Assembly: GCF_043380555.1 (NCBI RefSeq)
Contig: NC_091754.1
Span: 28,887,905 to 28,951,904 of the forward strand
DNA: 64,000 nt
DNA from: Nothobranchius furzeri
Taxonomy: Eukaryota > Chordata > Actinopteri > Cyprinodontiformes > Nothobranchiidae
Direction of reading: 5' to 3'
Position 1 is the stretch's first letter. Each line of letters opens with the position of its first letter. Below, one piece after another: positions 28,701-38,751 of this stretch. The position numbers were made by a program, and so were the translations under genes. The notes beneath the pieces are model-generated. The model did no database searches. It had not been told where the DNA came from and saw only the letters and a program-made list of their open reading frames with translations.

Positions 28701-31700
28701 TTTTCTGGTCTTATTTAGGTCAGGTTTTTGTTGTTGCTTGTTTGACCCTTTTGGTTGATTCCCGGTGGTGCGATCCAGGATGGCGAGCCACCCATACCCA
28801 CCGTGATGTGGTAGGACCTCTGATGTGACAATTGTACATCATCTTGAGTCTATACGGTCTCACCTTTGGATAAAGAGAGATAAAGACTGCTGGTTGGACT
28901 GTCAAAAGAGATCTCTTCTAAAACAAATCGTGGACTCTGGAAATCACAGGATTTACTTTGTTACCCTTTTCCATTTATTATACGAAGTGTTGTGTTTTGT
29001 AATTCCTGTCATAAAAATATAATATATAAATAAATATAAATATAAAGGTAATACTTTACATGATTATTATTATATCCTGTTTTTGTTAGTAAATATGTTA
29101 ATTCTGAAAAGTAAAGTCTGACTGCATTTTATTCATTCATGCACTTTGGCTCTGAGGACAGACCAAGTATTCATTGCCTGGCCTAGAGGGGGTTACACTT
29201 ACACCAGAAGATAGTGGAGATGTGTAACTTCAATCTGAGCAACATTTTAGGTGTTTCTATTGAATTTTTGGAATTTATAGAGTTTGAAAACCACCCCTCA
29301 TCCGGACGTTGCCAAATGAGGAGAGGAGGTGAGTGGAGTACACGGAGAGCGAATATTATTTTATATTAAAGAGGAGAAACTTGCAACACTATCAGGTCTG
29401 TTCATTGTTGACAAAGCTCTTTTTCTGGTAATGGCTGACTCTGATTCTAAAAAGTAATATTCACCCTCTGAAGATTTTCACTCATCCAGTGAGGAAGAAG
29501 GTGACAATGCTGCTGAGGCAGCAGAATCTGTGATAATAAACACACTGCACACATGATCCAATGCTTATTTCAGCGTGTTCAGGACATGGTGGGTGTAGAA
29601 AGGACGGTATAAACGCCGCTAATAGTGACAGACGCAGTGGGAATGTATATATATATATAAAAAAAATAAATGCCAGGAAGACGTGGTAGATGTGAAATGG
29701 AAGTAAATGTCCGTCACGTAATTGATATGAATATTCCAGCGATCGCAATAAAACAGCATTAATAAAAGGGGAAAAACTTTACTTTTGAAATCTGTATGAA
29801 TGTACTATTTTGATCAAACAAGCAAGATGGCACATATAATCCTTTATTTTACCAGGTAAAATCTCATTGAAATGTTTAATCTCATTTCCAAGAGTGACCT
29901 GGTCCAAGAAAGCAGGGCGAGGACGGAGCGAGATTAAGCGAAAACAGAGTTTACCTGAAGGCCGGTTTTGGCCGTGTTGTTTCTGTGACTTTGGTGTTTT
30001 GGCCGAAAACCAAAAAAGCACTTCAGGGTCATTTTCGGTGGCCGAATTTCTGTGCATCGCTAATAGTTTGGTCAAGAGGTATTGCTGTAGTGCGATGATG
30101 TCATCAGCAGGCGCAGGACCCCGAGCGGATCTGGAAACTACAGCACCAGAAAGCTACAATCTGCATTGCATTCTCTTGGTGGACTCAACTGCAGGACCAT
30201 CAAAGTCTGAGGAGTCGCACTGAGGTTGCATGCTTTCTGCTCCACAGGTAACAACACTTGGAGTAATGATTTTTAAACTAGTGACAGTCATGGCAATATG
30301 GCGTATAACTGCTCTGAAACGAATGTCTGTACTGCCCCCTAGTGCCAGGAAACTACACATTGTCACTTTAAAGGTGCATTATGTAGAAATCAAGTAAAAA
30401 TGACATCCTGTGGTAAAATTTGGTTACCTCAACCACTTTAACCATCTCTGTCGTTTTTTGCCGGCCGTTGTCAAATTATAATTGTCGGTGCTGCAGCACT
30501 AGCTTGCAGGAGACATGGCAACCCCACACTCACTGATGGTAAATAGTAGTTACATCCCTCCCTCCTTTGTTTTGAAAGGAGAAAAGCTGTGCCCCCCCCC
30601 CCCCCCCCCCCCGCCAGTTGGTTATGAAATATGTTTCAGTATCACCTTCCTTCCAAAATGACTCAAATATTAGACTCTTTTTGGATTTCCCCACTATATT
30701 CTTACATACTGCACCTTTAACGCCGCAAACAACCTAAAGAAAACTACAAATAGTGCAAAAAAGTAAAAGCATAAACATGCATGGATGTTTCTCCCATAGG
30801 GAAAAGCCTTTCTTACTCATATTCCATTTGCATTTCCTGCATCTCTCGGCATCTTTCCTGCATCTCTGAGGTACACTTGGTCATAAGCAGAAACATGCTC
30901 AAACCTATACCAGTGCCAACAGAGTTCTAGTTTTCCAACACTGATTAACAAATCTTCAATTTTAAAACACCAACTTTTTATTTGAAAGGAACTTGGCAGC
31001 CAAGACTCGTGCTCTCATTGGTTCCACCCAAGTTCCTCCCACTGACGCTAGAATCGAGACAAAAAGATGTGTAACATTGTAGGATTTTGGTTTGTACCTG
31101 TAGAATGAAATGTGTGTTTTGAGAGTTTTGATTTCAAACTTGTACCTTGATTTTTTTCAATTTGGAAGTCTGCTAGTTACAAAACAAAAGTTTCATGTTT
31201 CTGAATGAATGTTTGATTTTTACAAAATAGAAAATACAAGTACAAAATACAATGTTCCTGTTACAAAACAAGAATACAAGTACGAATTGAGAATTACAAG
31301 TTACGAATCCATAGTTACATGTGATGAAACATGTTCGAAGTTACAAAACTTGGTACAAGTTACGCTGAATATTGTACAAGTTACGCTGAGTTACTAGTCG
31401 ACTAGTTCTTACAACCCCTAATATATATATATATCGGCTTTAGATATCGGCCATCTGTGAAAAAGTTCTTTATAATTCGGTATCTGCATTGGCCTTAAAA
31501 AAAAAACATATCGGTCGGCCTCTACTCTAGATTCCACTTTTGGTTTGTACCATATTTGTTCAGGTTTACAATATTGCTGTATACAGAAATTTCCAAACGC
31601 TGGCTTAATTATCCCAAAGTAAATTAAAAAAATTATTCTGTAGAATCTCTTTACTCCTCAATGTAGATATCCCACCTCTCATCCACGGAACAAACTCCTC

Positions 31701-34379
31701 ATAGAACAAAAGCAAATAAATGGACGGTAGGTGACACAGATTCAAGGATCAAACTTGCAAACATAGCTTCAGTCATTAGAGGAAAGAGAAGGGTTACTGT
31801 AACAAGTGAGATGCCTGATGAGGACAATAAAGTAGGTTACAACAATGAAACACTTAACTCTACTTACACTTTCTGTGTGGACTGGGTGAGCTGCAAAAAA
31901 GATGGCGGCAAGCAGAGAGGTCTTTGGAGCACGGTTGAATGTCCGACCCTTCTCATCACAGTCCAGTCCACCAATCAGAATGGCAAACACGTCAATCATG
32001 AGGACAGATATGACAGCATGGAGGGTGATGTTTAGTACATGGAAGCCAATGGGATGCAAGCCTCCAGCTAAGAGGTAGTTTAACCTGCAACAGCAAGAGA
32101 AGAGAATCTTTGTGCTAACTGTTTGTGAGGGATGTCTAAGTGGGGTTAAAGGGTTAAGAGAAATATGACGTGATAATGCAATTAGGACAAGGTGAAAATG
32201 AGAAGTTTGTACGCTCAGTGTCATTTAAAACCAGAATTATCTATGATGCTGAAATAATTTCATTTAAAAACTAAGAAAAGCCCCATCCTAAAACCCTTGT
32301 TATGAACTTTGACAAATAACTGATCAAAGATATCCCTGCAGCATCTTCTAGGAATATGTAGTGCGTGACTAAATCCAACTAGTCACTGGAACTAGAATGA
32401 CTCAGTTTAGCTTTGGTAACAGGCGGGTTTTTGATTAAACGTCCTAGATGTAAGACAAAAGGCCTTTTTTCTTTAAGCTGTTACCTGGTCTTAAATAACC
32501 ATAAAGGTATTGAAGTTTAGATCTTTTTCATTCTGATGCTGGCACCTGCTCTTTGACACATAAATGACCAAAACATGTTCCATCACTCACTGTCTACTTT
32601 TTCACAATAATGGTAAAATGAAAGAGAACCTTCTTTTAGAGTTTCACATTTTGGAAAGAATTTAAAAATTTTCCAATCTTTATCAGGTTCAAACATTATT
32701 CAAATCATACTTAAACTATAAAATTAATCAAATGAAACGGCTGTGTGATGAAACTAAACCTATGAATCAGTAGCTTGTAAAATCACCTTTAACGTCTTTG
32801 GGGAGGACGTTTGTCCCACCCATAATGACAATATCGTTTTAGGCTGTTTAAATTAGCAGAGATGCATTTGTGGCTGGGATGGCTTTATTTTTGACTCTAA
32901 AAGACATTGGTAAACAGAGGAGTTCATTGTGGACTCAATGAGAAAACAAGCCCAAACCATCATCCCTCCACCGCTATGCTCGCAGCCTGTTGAATACGTT
33001 TCTGCTGATATGCTGTTTCTTTTCTTGAGTGCCAAATATGGTGCTTTACTAATTAAACTAAACAATTGTTGGCAATTGGGTGCTGTTTTAGCTGACAGAG
33101 TGCATTGTGCAAACATCGGTAATGACAGTAAACAGTTTAGGACTACAATAGCACACATTCGTTTATTCATTCATCCCTCTAATTAAGTGAGTGATGCAAT
33201 ATTTTTAAGAGTTTCTTTCGTAGTTGAATGACTTAGTAGCAGACAAAATGTATTTACAAATTATTGTTTGCAGCATTACTGTGTCATGCTGTTAAAATAT
33301 GTTTGTCACTGTCTTAAAAAAGGAGGCAGCTTTCAACACCTTGTGATCAAAGCTCGGGTTAAAAAATTGCATCCATCCCCATATTCACCACCTATAACTG
33401 ATCTGAGGGTTTGTCAAGTTGGAAAACAAAATTAAAAAAGATGAGCAATGTCTTCATTCACATTACACCCCTCCAGCTGCTCATACTCCTTGCTGCTTGT
33501 TGGTGTAACCACTGCTCTGATGTTACTTAGAAGAGTTATTTTTTTGTTTTCTCAATGCAAAAAGAGACAAAATAATTAAACACATACATCTTAGGTGTGT
33601 TCTTGCTGTGTCGTATTTCTAATCCCATGCTGTAGTTCTTTTTTTAAAACACAGAACAGTTTTGTTAACTGTTTTATCGTTACGTTTCGTTTGCGGCTGC
33701 AAACTTCCTCAGGCTGACGCTGACGGTGGCGTCACTTCCTTCTCCGTTTATCATGGGACTGCATCGTCGGAGAGGGAAGAGCGGGCAGCAGAGGGCGACA
33801 ACGTCCTCTGCTGCCCGCGGATAAACGGAGAAGGAAGTGACGCCACCATCAGCGTCAGCCTGAGGAAGTTTGCAGCCGCAAACGAAACGTAGCGGGAAAA
33901 CAGGTAACAAAACTGTTCTGTGTTTTAAAAAAAGAACTACAGCATGGAATTAAACACAAAGTTTAAGCTCTGGATCAAATAGCAAGAATTGTTTACCTAA
34001 ATGTAAGGACAGTGAGCGGTCGGTAGGATTTGTGACTAGAGTTGCTACTCAGATTACTTCCCCAGAAGTCATTGCTCCATATGCTTCCCAAAGGGGTTGC
34101 TGGTCTCAGGTCCTGCAACACAAAGACAATAATGAGACAGGTGGACACCATCTGGTCTATGCTAGTATCATTTTGTTAGGTACAAAGCATTAGAGGTTGT
34201 AGAAACAGCATACTGACCTTGTTGTTGACAATTGCTTCAGAATCATCAAACACAAACTCTCCATCGTAGCTGTTTAGGAAGCAAAGGAGCGCCACCAGGG
34301 CGACAGCGACCTTGGCTTGGACTGGAGCAAGCTTTGGTAGGGGTATATGGTGATCCCAGTAAACTAGAGTCAGAGCCAT
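20659..34379 (-). CDS. tmtc4: TMTC4, transmembrane O-mannosyltransferase with TPR repeats (17 coding exons, complete)
   Basis: The coding sequence joins 34379-34218, 34112-33997, 32084-31868, 26382-26295, 26158-26058, 25881-25792, 25621-25460, 25371-25169, 25015-24841, 23479-23348, 23261-23182, 23093-22986, 22618-22477, 22391-22277, 21273-21161, 21041-20972 and 20807-20659. This gives 2223 nt, or 740 residues plus TGA. Every intron is GT-AG and every phase closes. I recognise vertebrate TMTC4 along the whole length; the human protein is about the same size. The N-terminal half (about residues 20-480) is hydrophobic and multipass, with an early luminal acidic pair in FVFDDSEAIVNNK (D45, D46), as expected of GT-C glycosyltransferases. 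About residues 480-725 are TPR units. The family is known to O-mannosylate cadherin-type domains in the ER; mouse TMTC4 is linked to ER calcium, the unfolded protein response and hearing. An in-frame TGA lies two codons before the ATG, which fixes the start. No frameshift or stop is seen. The role in this fish is inferred by homology. Confidence 0.96.
20972..21041 (-). CDS. tmtc4: tmtc4 coding exon 16 (residues 669-692)
   Basis: A 70-bp exon that encodes ESEGFFLHALRISPNAASCH and GNL. It is too short to stand out as a reading frame and was recovered from similarity and flanking splice sites (ttttag / gtaagg). Confidence 0.92.
21161..21273 (-). CDS. tmtc4: tmtc4 coding exon 15 (residues 631-668)
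   Basis: It encodes GNLGQAELIGREALKLLPND, then HTIMFSLANVLGKLQKYK, a further TPR. The acceptor is tcaag and the donor gtcagc. Confidence 0.93.
22277..22391 (-). CDS. tmtc4: tmtc4 coding exon 14 (residues 593-631)
   Basis: It encodes YADQNRHVDALNAWRNATVL and KPNHSLAWNNMVILLDNT. The RHVDALNAWRNAT segment is specific to TMTC4 within the family, which helps exclude TMTC1-3. Confidence 0.94.
22477..22618 (-). CDS. tmtc4: tmtc4 coding exon 13 (residues 545-592)
   Basis: It encodes PDFAAAWMNLGIVQNSLGKF, EEAEQSYWNAIRFRRKYPDC and YYNLGRL, one TPR and the start of the next. A 69-bp CA tract lies 52 bp upstream of its acceptor in intron 12. Confidence 0.94.
22671..22739. repeat. (CA)n microsatellite in tmtc4 intron 12
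   Basis: A perfect CA tract (TG in the transcript sense) just upstream of the exon 13 acceptor. Confidence 0.95.
22986..23093 (-). CDS. tmtc4: tmtc4 coding exon 12 (residues 509-545)
   Basis: It encodes HPNYVHAMNNLGNILKEKNE and LTEAEQLLSKAVSIQ, a TPR unit nearly identical to the vertebrate TMTC4 consensus (MNNLGNILKE). The donor is gtatgt. Confidence 0.94.
23182..23261 (-). CDS. tmtc4: tmtc4 coding exon 11 (residues 483-509)
   Basis: An 80-bp exon that encodes VHYNVGKNLADRGNATAAVK and YYREAVR, the first canonical TPR helix pair. It ends two bases into an Arg codon. Confidence 0.93.
23348..23479 (-). CDS. tmtc4: tmtc4 coding exon 10 (residues 439-482)
   Basis: It encodes the last membrane helix (about LLCVLVLALLCVYVV), then RSHQWRSEQSLFFSALSVCP and LNAK. 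The RSxxWRxExxLFxSAL motif marks the switch from the membrane half to the TPR half. Confidence 0.94.
23694..24195. mobile_element. hAT-like MITE in tmtc4 intron 9
   Basis: CAGGGTATCTGCAGGTTTAA at the left and gacccgtggatgccctg at the right are imperfect inverted ends of CAGGG type. The interior is rich in ttaagactttttaag words near both ends. Similar flanks (agtaaaac / gtaaaaac) hint at a target duplication. It carries no protein. Confidence 0.75.
24841..25015 (-). CDS. tmtc4: tmtc4 coding exon 9 (residues 380-438)
   Basis: It encodes two membrane helices with the intervening FFRVGFVVAERVLYLSSAGY motif, close to the family consensus (VAERxLYLPSxGYC). The donor is gtaaca. The following intron holds a hAT-like MITE at 23694-24195. 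Confidence 0.94.
25169..25371 (-). CDS. tmtc4: tmtc4 coding exon 8 (residues 313-380)
   Basis: It encodes VNYNYYYSLNAWLLLCPWWL, then CFDWSMGCVPLI and a further membrane helix ending QALCSPDSQRR. NYYYSLNAWLLLxPxxLCxDWSMG is the most conserved stretch of the family. The donor is gtaagc after the second base of an Arg codon. Confidence 0.95.
25460..25621 (-). CDS. tmtc4: tmtc4 coding exon 7 (residues 259-312)
   Basis: It encodes a membrane helix around LGGLLMLYARWRIMGTGPPA and then FTEVDNPASF. RWRIMG and PPAFxxxDNPASF are hallmarks of the DUF1736/TMTC domain. It is 162 bp long and in phase 0 at both ends. Confidence 0.94.
25792..25881 (-). CDS. tmtc4: tmtc4 coding exon 6 (residues 229-258)
   Basis: A 90-bp exon that reads GVNAAFDVLLICNVNVYELC and ends RKNLD. 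It matches the segment before the DUF1736/TMTC domain in vertebrate TMTC4. The donor is gtgagt. Confidence 0.92.
26058..26158 (-). CDS. tmtc4: tmtc4 coding exon 5 (residues 195-228)
   Basis: It encodes a short acidic loop (CDRDDS), a membrane segment KWVVVSLVLCAAAMLC and the conserved KEQGITVL motif typical of TMTC proteins. It is 101 bp long with canonical splice sites and restores phase 0. Confidence 0.93.
26295..26382 (-). CDS. tmtc4: tmtc4 coding exon 4 (residues 166-195)
   Basis: An 88-bp exon that reads VAGIVGRADLLCALFFQLSF and continues to CRAFNK. The VxGRADLL motif is diagnostic of the TMTC membrane domain. The acceptor is ataag and the donor gtagg; one base of the next Gly codon is at its end. 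Confidence 0.93.
27110..27540 (-). mobile_element. Interspersed repeat family M2, copy 2
   Basis: It is the inverted counterpart of 15060-15480, with the shared words given there. It abuts the M3 copy at 27541. Confidence 0.65.
27541..30368. mobile_element. Repeat family M3, copy 2, split by a hAT element
   Basis: The left half (27541-27880) begins tgacaatgtgtacttttacc and the right half (30064-30368) ends actacacattgtcacttt. These are inverted ends of at least 14 bp (tgacaatgtgta). The halves correspond to 17022-17393 and 19175-19350. Confidence 0.75.
27881..30063. mobile_element. hAT-like element inserted in the M3 repeat (2.2 kb)
   Basis: TAGAGATGCACCGAAATTAA at the left and ttctgtgcatcgcta at the right are inverted ends of the TAGxGATGCACxGAAAT type common in fish hAT elements. 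Sub-terminal ggccaaaaccga / ggccgaaaacc words also mirror. A short frame at 29432-29541 (MADSDSKK, stop, YSPSEDFHSSSEEEGDN) looks like the acidic start of a transposase, broken by a stop. The flanking octamers match only 5 of 8. Confidence 0.65.
30366..30724 (-). mobile_element. MITE family M1, copy with both ends
   Basis: TTTAAAGGTGCATTATGTAG at the left and tacatactgcacctttaa at the right are inverted repeats. The body matches 10805-11120 in reverse. A run of about 19 C lies at 30594-30612. Confidence 0.75.
31868..32084 (-). CDS. tmtc4: tmtc4 coding exon 3 (residues 93-165)
   Basis: It encodes LNYLLAGGLHPIGFHVLN and on to AIFFAAHPVHTES, covering the HPxGFH and HPVHTE motifs shared by TMTC proteins. 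The donor is gtaagt. The intron that follows (31867-26383) is the largest of the gene and is rich in mobile elements. Confidence 0.94.
32853..33010 (-). pseudogene. Tc1/mariner transposase fragment in tmtc4 intron 2
   Basis: The minus-strand frame reads GGGMMVWACFLIESTMNSSV and YQCLLESKIKPS, matching the GGGSxMVWGCF region of Tc1 transposases, which lies between the first and second catalytic aspartates. The G to A change and missing flanks show decay. Terminal repeats were not found. Confidence 0.65.
33625..33947. mobile_element. Foldback element 1 (near-perfect 130-bp inverted arms) in tmtc4 intron 2
   Basis: The arms at 33625-33752 and 33820-33947 are almost perfect inverses, running from ccatgctgtag to ctacagcatgg and including gtttcgtttgcggctgcaaa. 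The loop has its own smaller hairpin (gggcagcagagg / cctctgctgccc). The same outer reading frame is read from both strands, as expected. The 41831-41989 element shares the core. Confidence 0.85.
33997..34112 (-). CDS. tmtc4: tmtc4 coding exon 2 (residues 55-93)
   Basis: It encodes the luminal loop DLRPATPLGSIWSNDFWGS followed by SHKSYRPLTVLTFR, the family signature RPL segment. The exon lies only 105 bp from exon 1. The acceptor is ttgcag and the donor gtaaac, with two bases of the Arg codon carried into exon 3. It is too short to appear as a stand-alone reading frame and was found by similarity to the vertebrate protein. Confidence 0.93.
34218..34379 (-). CDS. tmtc4: tmtc4 coding exon 1 (residues 1-54)
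   Basis: The exon holds the start codon, the first membrane segment (about residues 22-36) and the luminal SYDGEFVFDDSEAIVNNK motif with the conserved acidic pair. It ends in phase 0 at AAG before the donor gtcagt. The purine at -3 and G at +4 give a fair initiation context, and an upstream in-frame TGA excludes an N-terminal extension. Confidence 0.95.
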
Positions 34380-35100
34380 AACTCAGTGGATCTTTGATCC
34401 TTCTTCAGTATTATCTCCCTGAGACGAGGAGGATGGGTGCAGGTGGAGTCATACCGTGTCACCTATTAGACACGCGCTCCAAATCATGTACTGCAGATGC
34501 TGATCTGCGTCTCATGAAGTGATCTCTAATCACTCTTTAATCACATTATGCATTCACGACGTATTGTACGGATACATGTTCGGGGAGGTCGGAGTTTTGT
34601 GTTACTCTCATCTTAGGTTTTCTGTTAGCTGCTTAGTAAATGTCTAAATGAAATAATCTAAACAATCGTTGCAGCTGCACACGAGGATTACGTTTATCGT
34701 TTTATTGCCATCCTAAGACGGACGGTAACGCTGCCAGTAGCTCTCGGCGGTCTAAGGTCAATGTATTGTCTTTTTACAAGCTAATCGTGCTAAACATTAG
34801 CATATCAAGTTAGCAGGTGCTACAATCATTACTGTACCTCGGGGCATGTGGCATATGCGCGGTCGAAAATGTTTAAGGGAAACCCCATCATCTGTACAAA
34901 GGTTTAACCAGAAAAATAAATATAAACAGCCCTTTAAATCAATTTATATATGGTTCAGCCAGAGAACTAGCGGGTGTAAACAAATACACACGCTCAAGAA
35001 CCAATACTTCCGTCTTGGTGAAAAGATCACGTGCTCCGTTTCAGCCAATTAGAGAAGTTAACCAAAAGACAGCGTCACGTGGGCGCATCAGTGAGTGGGA
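34380..35100 (-). promoter_or_regulatory. Candidate tmtc4 5' UTR exon boundary and promoter region
   Basis: Thirty-nine bases before the ATG there is a good acceptor (pyrimidine-rich, ctcag, exon start about 34418), so the 5' UTR is probably split. Further upstream, at about 35000-35090, the sequence has two CACGTG E-boxes (near 35028 and 35077), CCAAT motifs and a CGGAAG ETS-like site. That mix is common in TATA-less housekeeping promoters. The transcription start cannot be fixed from sequence alone. Confidence 0.35.
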
Positions 35101-35623
35101 CACGTTCGTGGAGAGGAAAAGAGAAAATAAACCACAAAAAATTATTTTATTTCATATAATTTTATTTATATTATGATTTTATTTTGTTTTCTCTTACTCC
35201 AATAATTACAACAGACACTTGTTTTTGGGGGGAAGAAAGTTCTAAGAATATTTTATTTTTGTCTAATGCATTATTTAATGAATGACTCATACAGTAAATA
35301 GTTTAGTTTATATACAGGAATCTAAACACCTGGGTTTAAACTACAATGAATTAATAACCTACAACTACAATCTACAGACCTCAGAAGATTTTTTTCTTCC
35401 ATGCATGTTACTCGCTGTGATCAGAGTAAAGCAAAACCATCACCAACCATGATAAACAGTTAATAATGAAAAACACATGCAGGCTGCATTGTTTACCTTG
35501 GGATGTCTCATGATGCTTAGTCACTGTTTTTCACTTCCACGCTATTTGACCTGACCTTTCCTTCCTCCTGGGATTCTGTATCAGACTGAACATAACCAGT
35601 ATCTGTCATCTTCTGTGATATCA

Positions 35624-35670
35624 CTTGTAAGTCGCTTTGGACAAAAGCGTCTGCAAAATACATAAACATA
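35624..35670. repeat. Fish SINE/L2-type retroposon 3' tail fragment
   Basis: The segment has the sequence gtcgctttggacaaaagcgt and then ctgcaaaata, a motif I recognise from fish SINEs and their partner LINEs. Only the tail is recognisable. Confidence 0.6.
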
Positions 35671-37058
35671 TCACAAAACAAGTAGACCCTTCCTAACATG
35701 AGACCCCAATAGCAGCCCTGTTTCCCTGCATTTGGAAAGCTGGATGGCGGTTTGGGACATCCCCTCCTCATTATGTCCCCCATCCAGTCTTGCCCTTCTC
35801 GTCGAAAGGATGCTAATAAAATGAATTCCAACTGACTGACATGGGTGAAGAACCAGGAGATGAAATCCATACTTCATGCATTTTGCATGTCATAGTAATT
35901 AGGCCATTTTGGGGATTCTGAATGCCTCCACCATAGTAGATTTAGCAAATTTAAAGACTTGCTATTGATTTGAAAATATTCTAAAGACAAAGAGAGAAGC
36001 TAATGTAAATAGATAATTCCATGACTCTTAAAATATTCTTCAAAGTCTTAAGCATCACCAAACTGGTAGCACCCATAAAAATTGTCCGATCAGATACCCA
36101 GGGTGTTGTTTTGAAGCATAGCCCTAATTATGTCTGCTTTCATATTGAATGAGCATCTCCTTCTCTAATCACCCTTGAGACCCATGCTAAAGGTCTGAGA
36201 ATGTGCCCTGGACAGTCCCCCCCACCCTTGTCGCTCTGGGCCCCTGACTCTGGCCATTAGGGAGATTCCTTGCCTTCTCAAAGCAATGGCAGGTGAAATG
36301 GAGCACAAAATCCCAAAGCCTTCCAAGGAGCCTCACCACTGCCTCGACATTTCCAGTTACATTTTCCGAACGCTAAAGTCACCGTCACTCCTGACACCAG
36401 ATTAGACATTTTTAAACAAAAACAAATAATCATTGATGGGTAAAATAACACCACAAACCAAAAAACATTCTGTGTCGAGACACAACTTGATTGTAGCTCC
36501 TGACTTTGTATTTCTTGAACCAATACTTTGAATTGTAGTCAAACAAAATGTACATTAAAAGCTATATTCTGTTGGCAAAGAAACCTAGACAGACAGCAGT
36601 TGAAGTAAAACGATGCTCTGCATGTTGGTTTAGCCCAACTTCAAAGGGGCTTCAGCATGCTCACCATTGGCCTGACCGGTAATGTGTTATGTCAGTCACA
36701 GTGCCCTATTGGTCTGGTGGGCCAATCAGATGGCCCTTACACATTAGCGTCGGCACGGTCAGGGTTTGGTCGGGCTGGATGGCGTGAGTTTGGTCTCGAA
36801 CGGGTAGTGTACTGTTCACATTTGAATCCGAGGGACTTCTCAGGAATGCAGAAATCCCCAAGCCTTTGGGCAGTGTTTAATATGCACGGGAAAGTCCGCG
36901 GTGTCCTCCATTATAAGGCAAACAAAGGCAGTTGTGTTTCTTTTGGGGACTCAAAACCACATTATTTTATTAATTTGCTGTGTGCCACACACACCTCCTG
37001 ATTTCTCCCCTGAGCAGCTGTCTGCTTGCCAGGGCAAGAACTTTGATGTGGAGAACAG

Positions 37059-37061
<3 letters not shown>

Positions 37062-37101
<40 letters not shown>
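37062..37101. repeat. (CA)n microsatellite
   Basis: About 20 CA units followed by cgcg and a shorter CA run to 37119. Confidence 0.93.
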
Positions 37102-37104
<3 letters not shown>

Positions 37105-38751
37105 GCACAAACACACACAGAGCTATTCCCTTCTTCCATTCCCACACTGATCGGCAGCTCCGGAAAGGCAGCTCTGTGCTACAGACAGAAGTTTATTCCA
37201 CAGCATCCAGCATGAAAATGAATGGCGCATGCGGGAACCCCCCGCTGGCTCATTCTTCTTGCAGATCGGAGGTGGTAGGCATAATTTCAGCCGGCCAATC
37301 AGTCCGTAGTGTTGCTTCGGTCCCAGTCTGACTGCTGGAGAGAAGGTCTCAGAAAAAGAGTCGCCTTGGCACCAAAAACGCTAATCTGACCTGTGTGTGT
37401 GCCGTTGGTACCTTTTGGGGCAGTGCTCACGCTAATATAAGCGCCAAGAGTGTCCTATCAGTTTGGTGGGTGGGATGATGTGACAGAACAAAGCAACAGG
37501 TATGGCAGTGGCCTGTTTGAAATGGCTTTGGCATCAATTTTGGACTATTTACACTTGGGCTTTTCTTTGAGTCACGAGCAGATAGAGGTACCTTGTGTCC
37601 ACCACTAGGGGGCAGCCTAGAATAGAAAGTGAGATAGTGAGTGAGAGAAGAAGAAGGAATGAGGAGTTAAGATGGATGTCTGATATTGCACAGGTGACGC
37701 AGGTTCGAATAAAAATTGGAAAAATTATTCTTGCTTATTCGTGCTACTTTCTGATACAACTGCAGGCGATAATAGGTATTAAAGTCTTTTATTTAGAAAA
37801 AATGGTGTATTTGTGTCTTCTTTGACAGTATATGGTGGACTGCCCCATTGAATGACATCCGTAGTGGTGAGTATGTTGCATTTTTCGTTGTCCAAAAGCA
37901 TGCAGACAGTTTGAAAGACCACCGTAGATTCCACCCCACGACAGATTTGTTTATGGGTTGTAGCCTGACTATATATTCACATATGTAATATTCTGTACCA
38001 GTATAATGTGTTGTTTTCTTTTTGGCAAAGATTTATTTAAAGCTGCTATAGCCAATTTGGAAAACAATTGAACTTACATTTTTTTTAATGCCTCTTAACA
38101 ACATTCCATATCTATGTTACGTATAGCTATAAATATGTTGTGGAGATTTAAGAAAAACAAACCTGAAAATAATTAATAAAGTGGTTTCCTTGCATTTGTC
38201 TAAACTCCGCCAAATAACACTTTTTGGACTGTAAGCAGCTGTTGGGCCATCTGGTTGTCAGCTTTGCCAAACCACCGCACTTCCCTGGCTCCTCCACTCA
38301 TTACGCATTTGCGTATTTAGCTACAGCTCAATAATATCAGAGAAGGAGGAACACCCGTCGAGAGGGTGCTCTGACTCTGATGGAATGGGCGGGGCTGACT
38401 CTGGTGCAGCTCCGCCTTTGTGGTTCTGCAGTGAGCACCACTTGCACCCATCTGCTACCACTTCAACTTTGTGTTCAAAACCTAGCTTGTTTGCAGATTC
38501 GATATAACAGCCTTAAATCCAAGTTTAGTGCCACATTGTCAAGGGAAATTACAATTTCTACTTTGAAGTTGGAACATTTCACCAACTTTGTAGACATTTT
38601 CTCCTTCAAACAGAGCAGAGCTCCACAGGAAATACATTTTATCCCCAAGCCTTTCCTCTAAAAGTCATCCAGGTATTATCTGCCTGAAGTGATTTTGAAA
38701 AGAAATGGCTTTGCAGCTATGAAAATCAATATAATGGCAAGCCACAAGATA

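Larger units (their letters stand above)
26383..31867 (-). other. tmtc4 intron 3, repeat-rich (5485 bp)
   Basis: The intron contains, in window order, unique sequence (26390-27110), an M2 copy, an M3 copy split by a hAT element, an M1 copy, and about 1.1 kb without a recognised element (30726-31867). The last part includes a short AT run (31421-31434) and hAT-like atcggc words. Confidence 0.75.
35101..38750. other. Intergenic stretch with one SINE/LINE-tail fragment and a CA tract
   Basis: No exon was recognised. Around 35624-35670 the words gtaagtcgctttggacaaaa and gcgtctgcaaaata match the widespread fish retroposon tail. A CA tract lies at 37062-37101. The rest is unassigned. Confidence 0.5.

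Noticed and set aside
33662..33910. Two similar 76-codon frames on opposite strands
   Set aside because: They are the two arms of one palindrome read from either strand, not paralogous genes.
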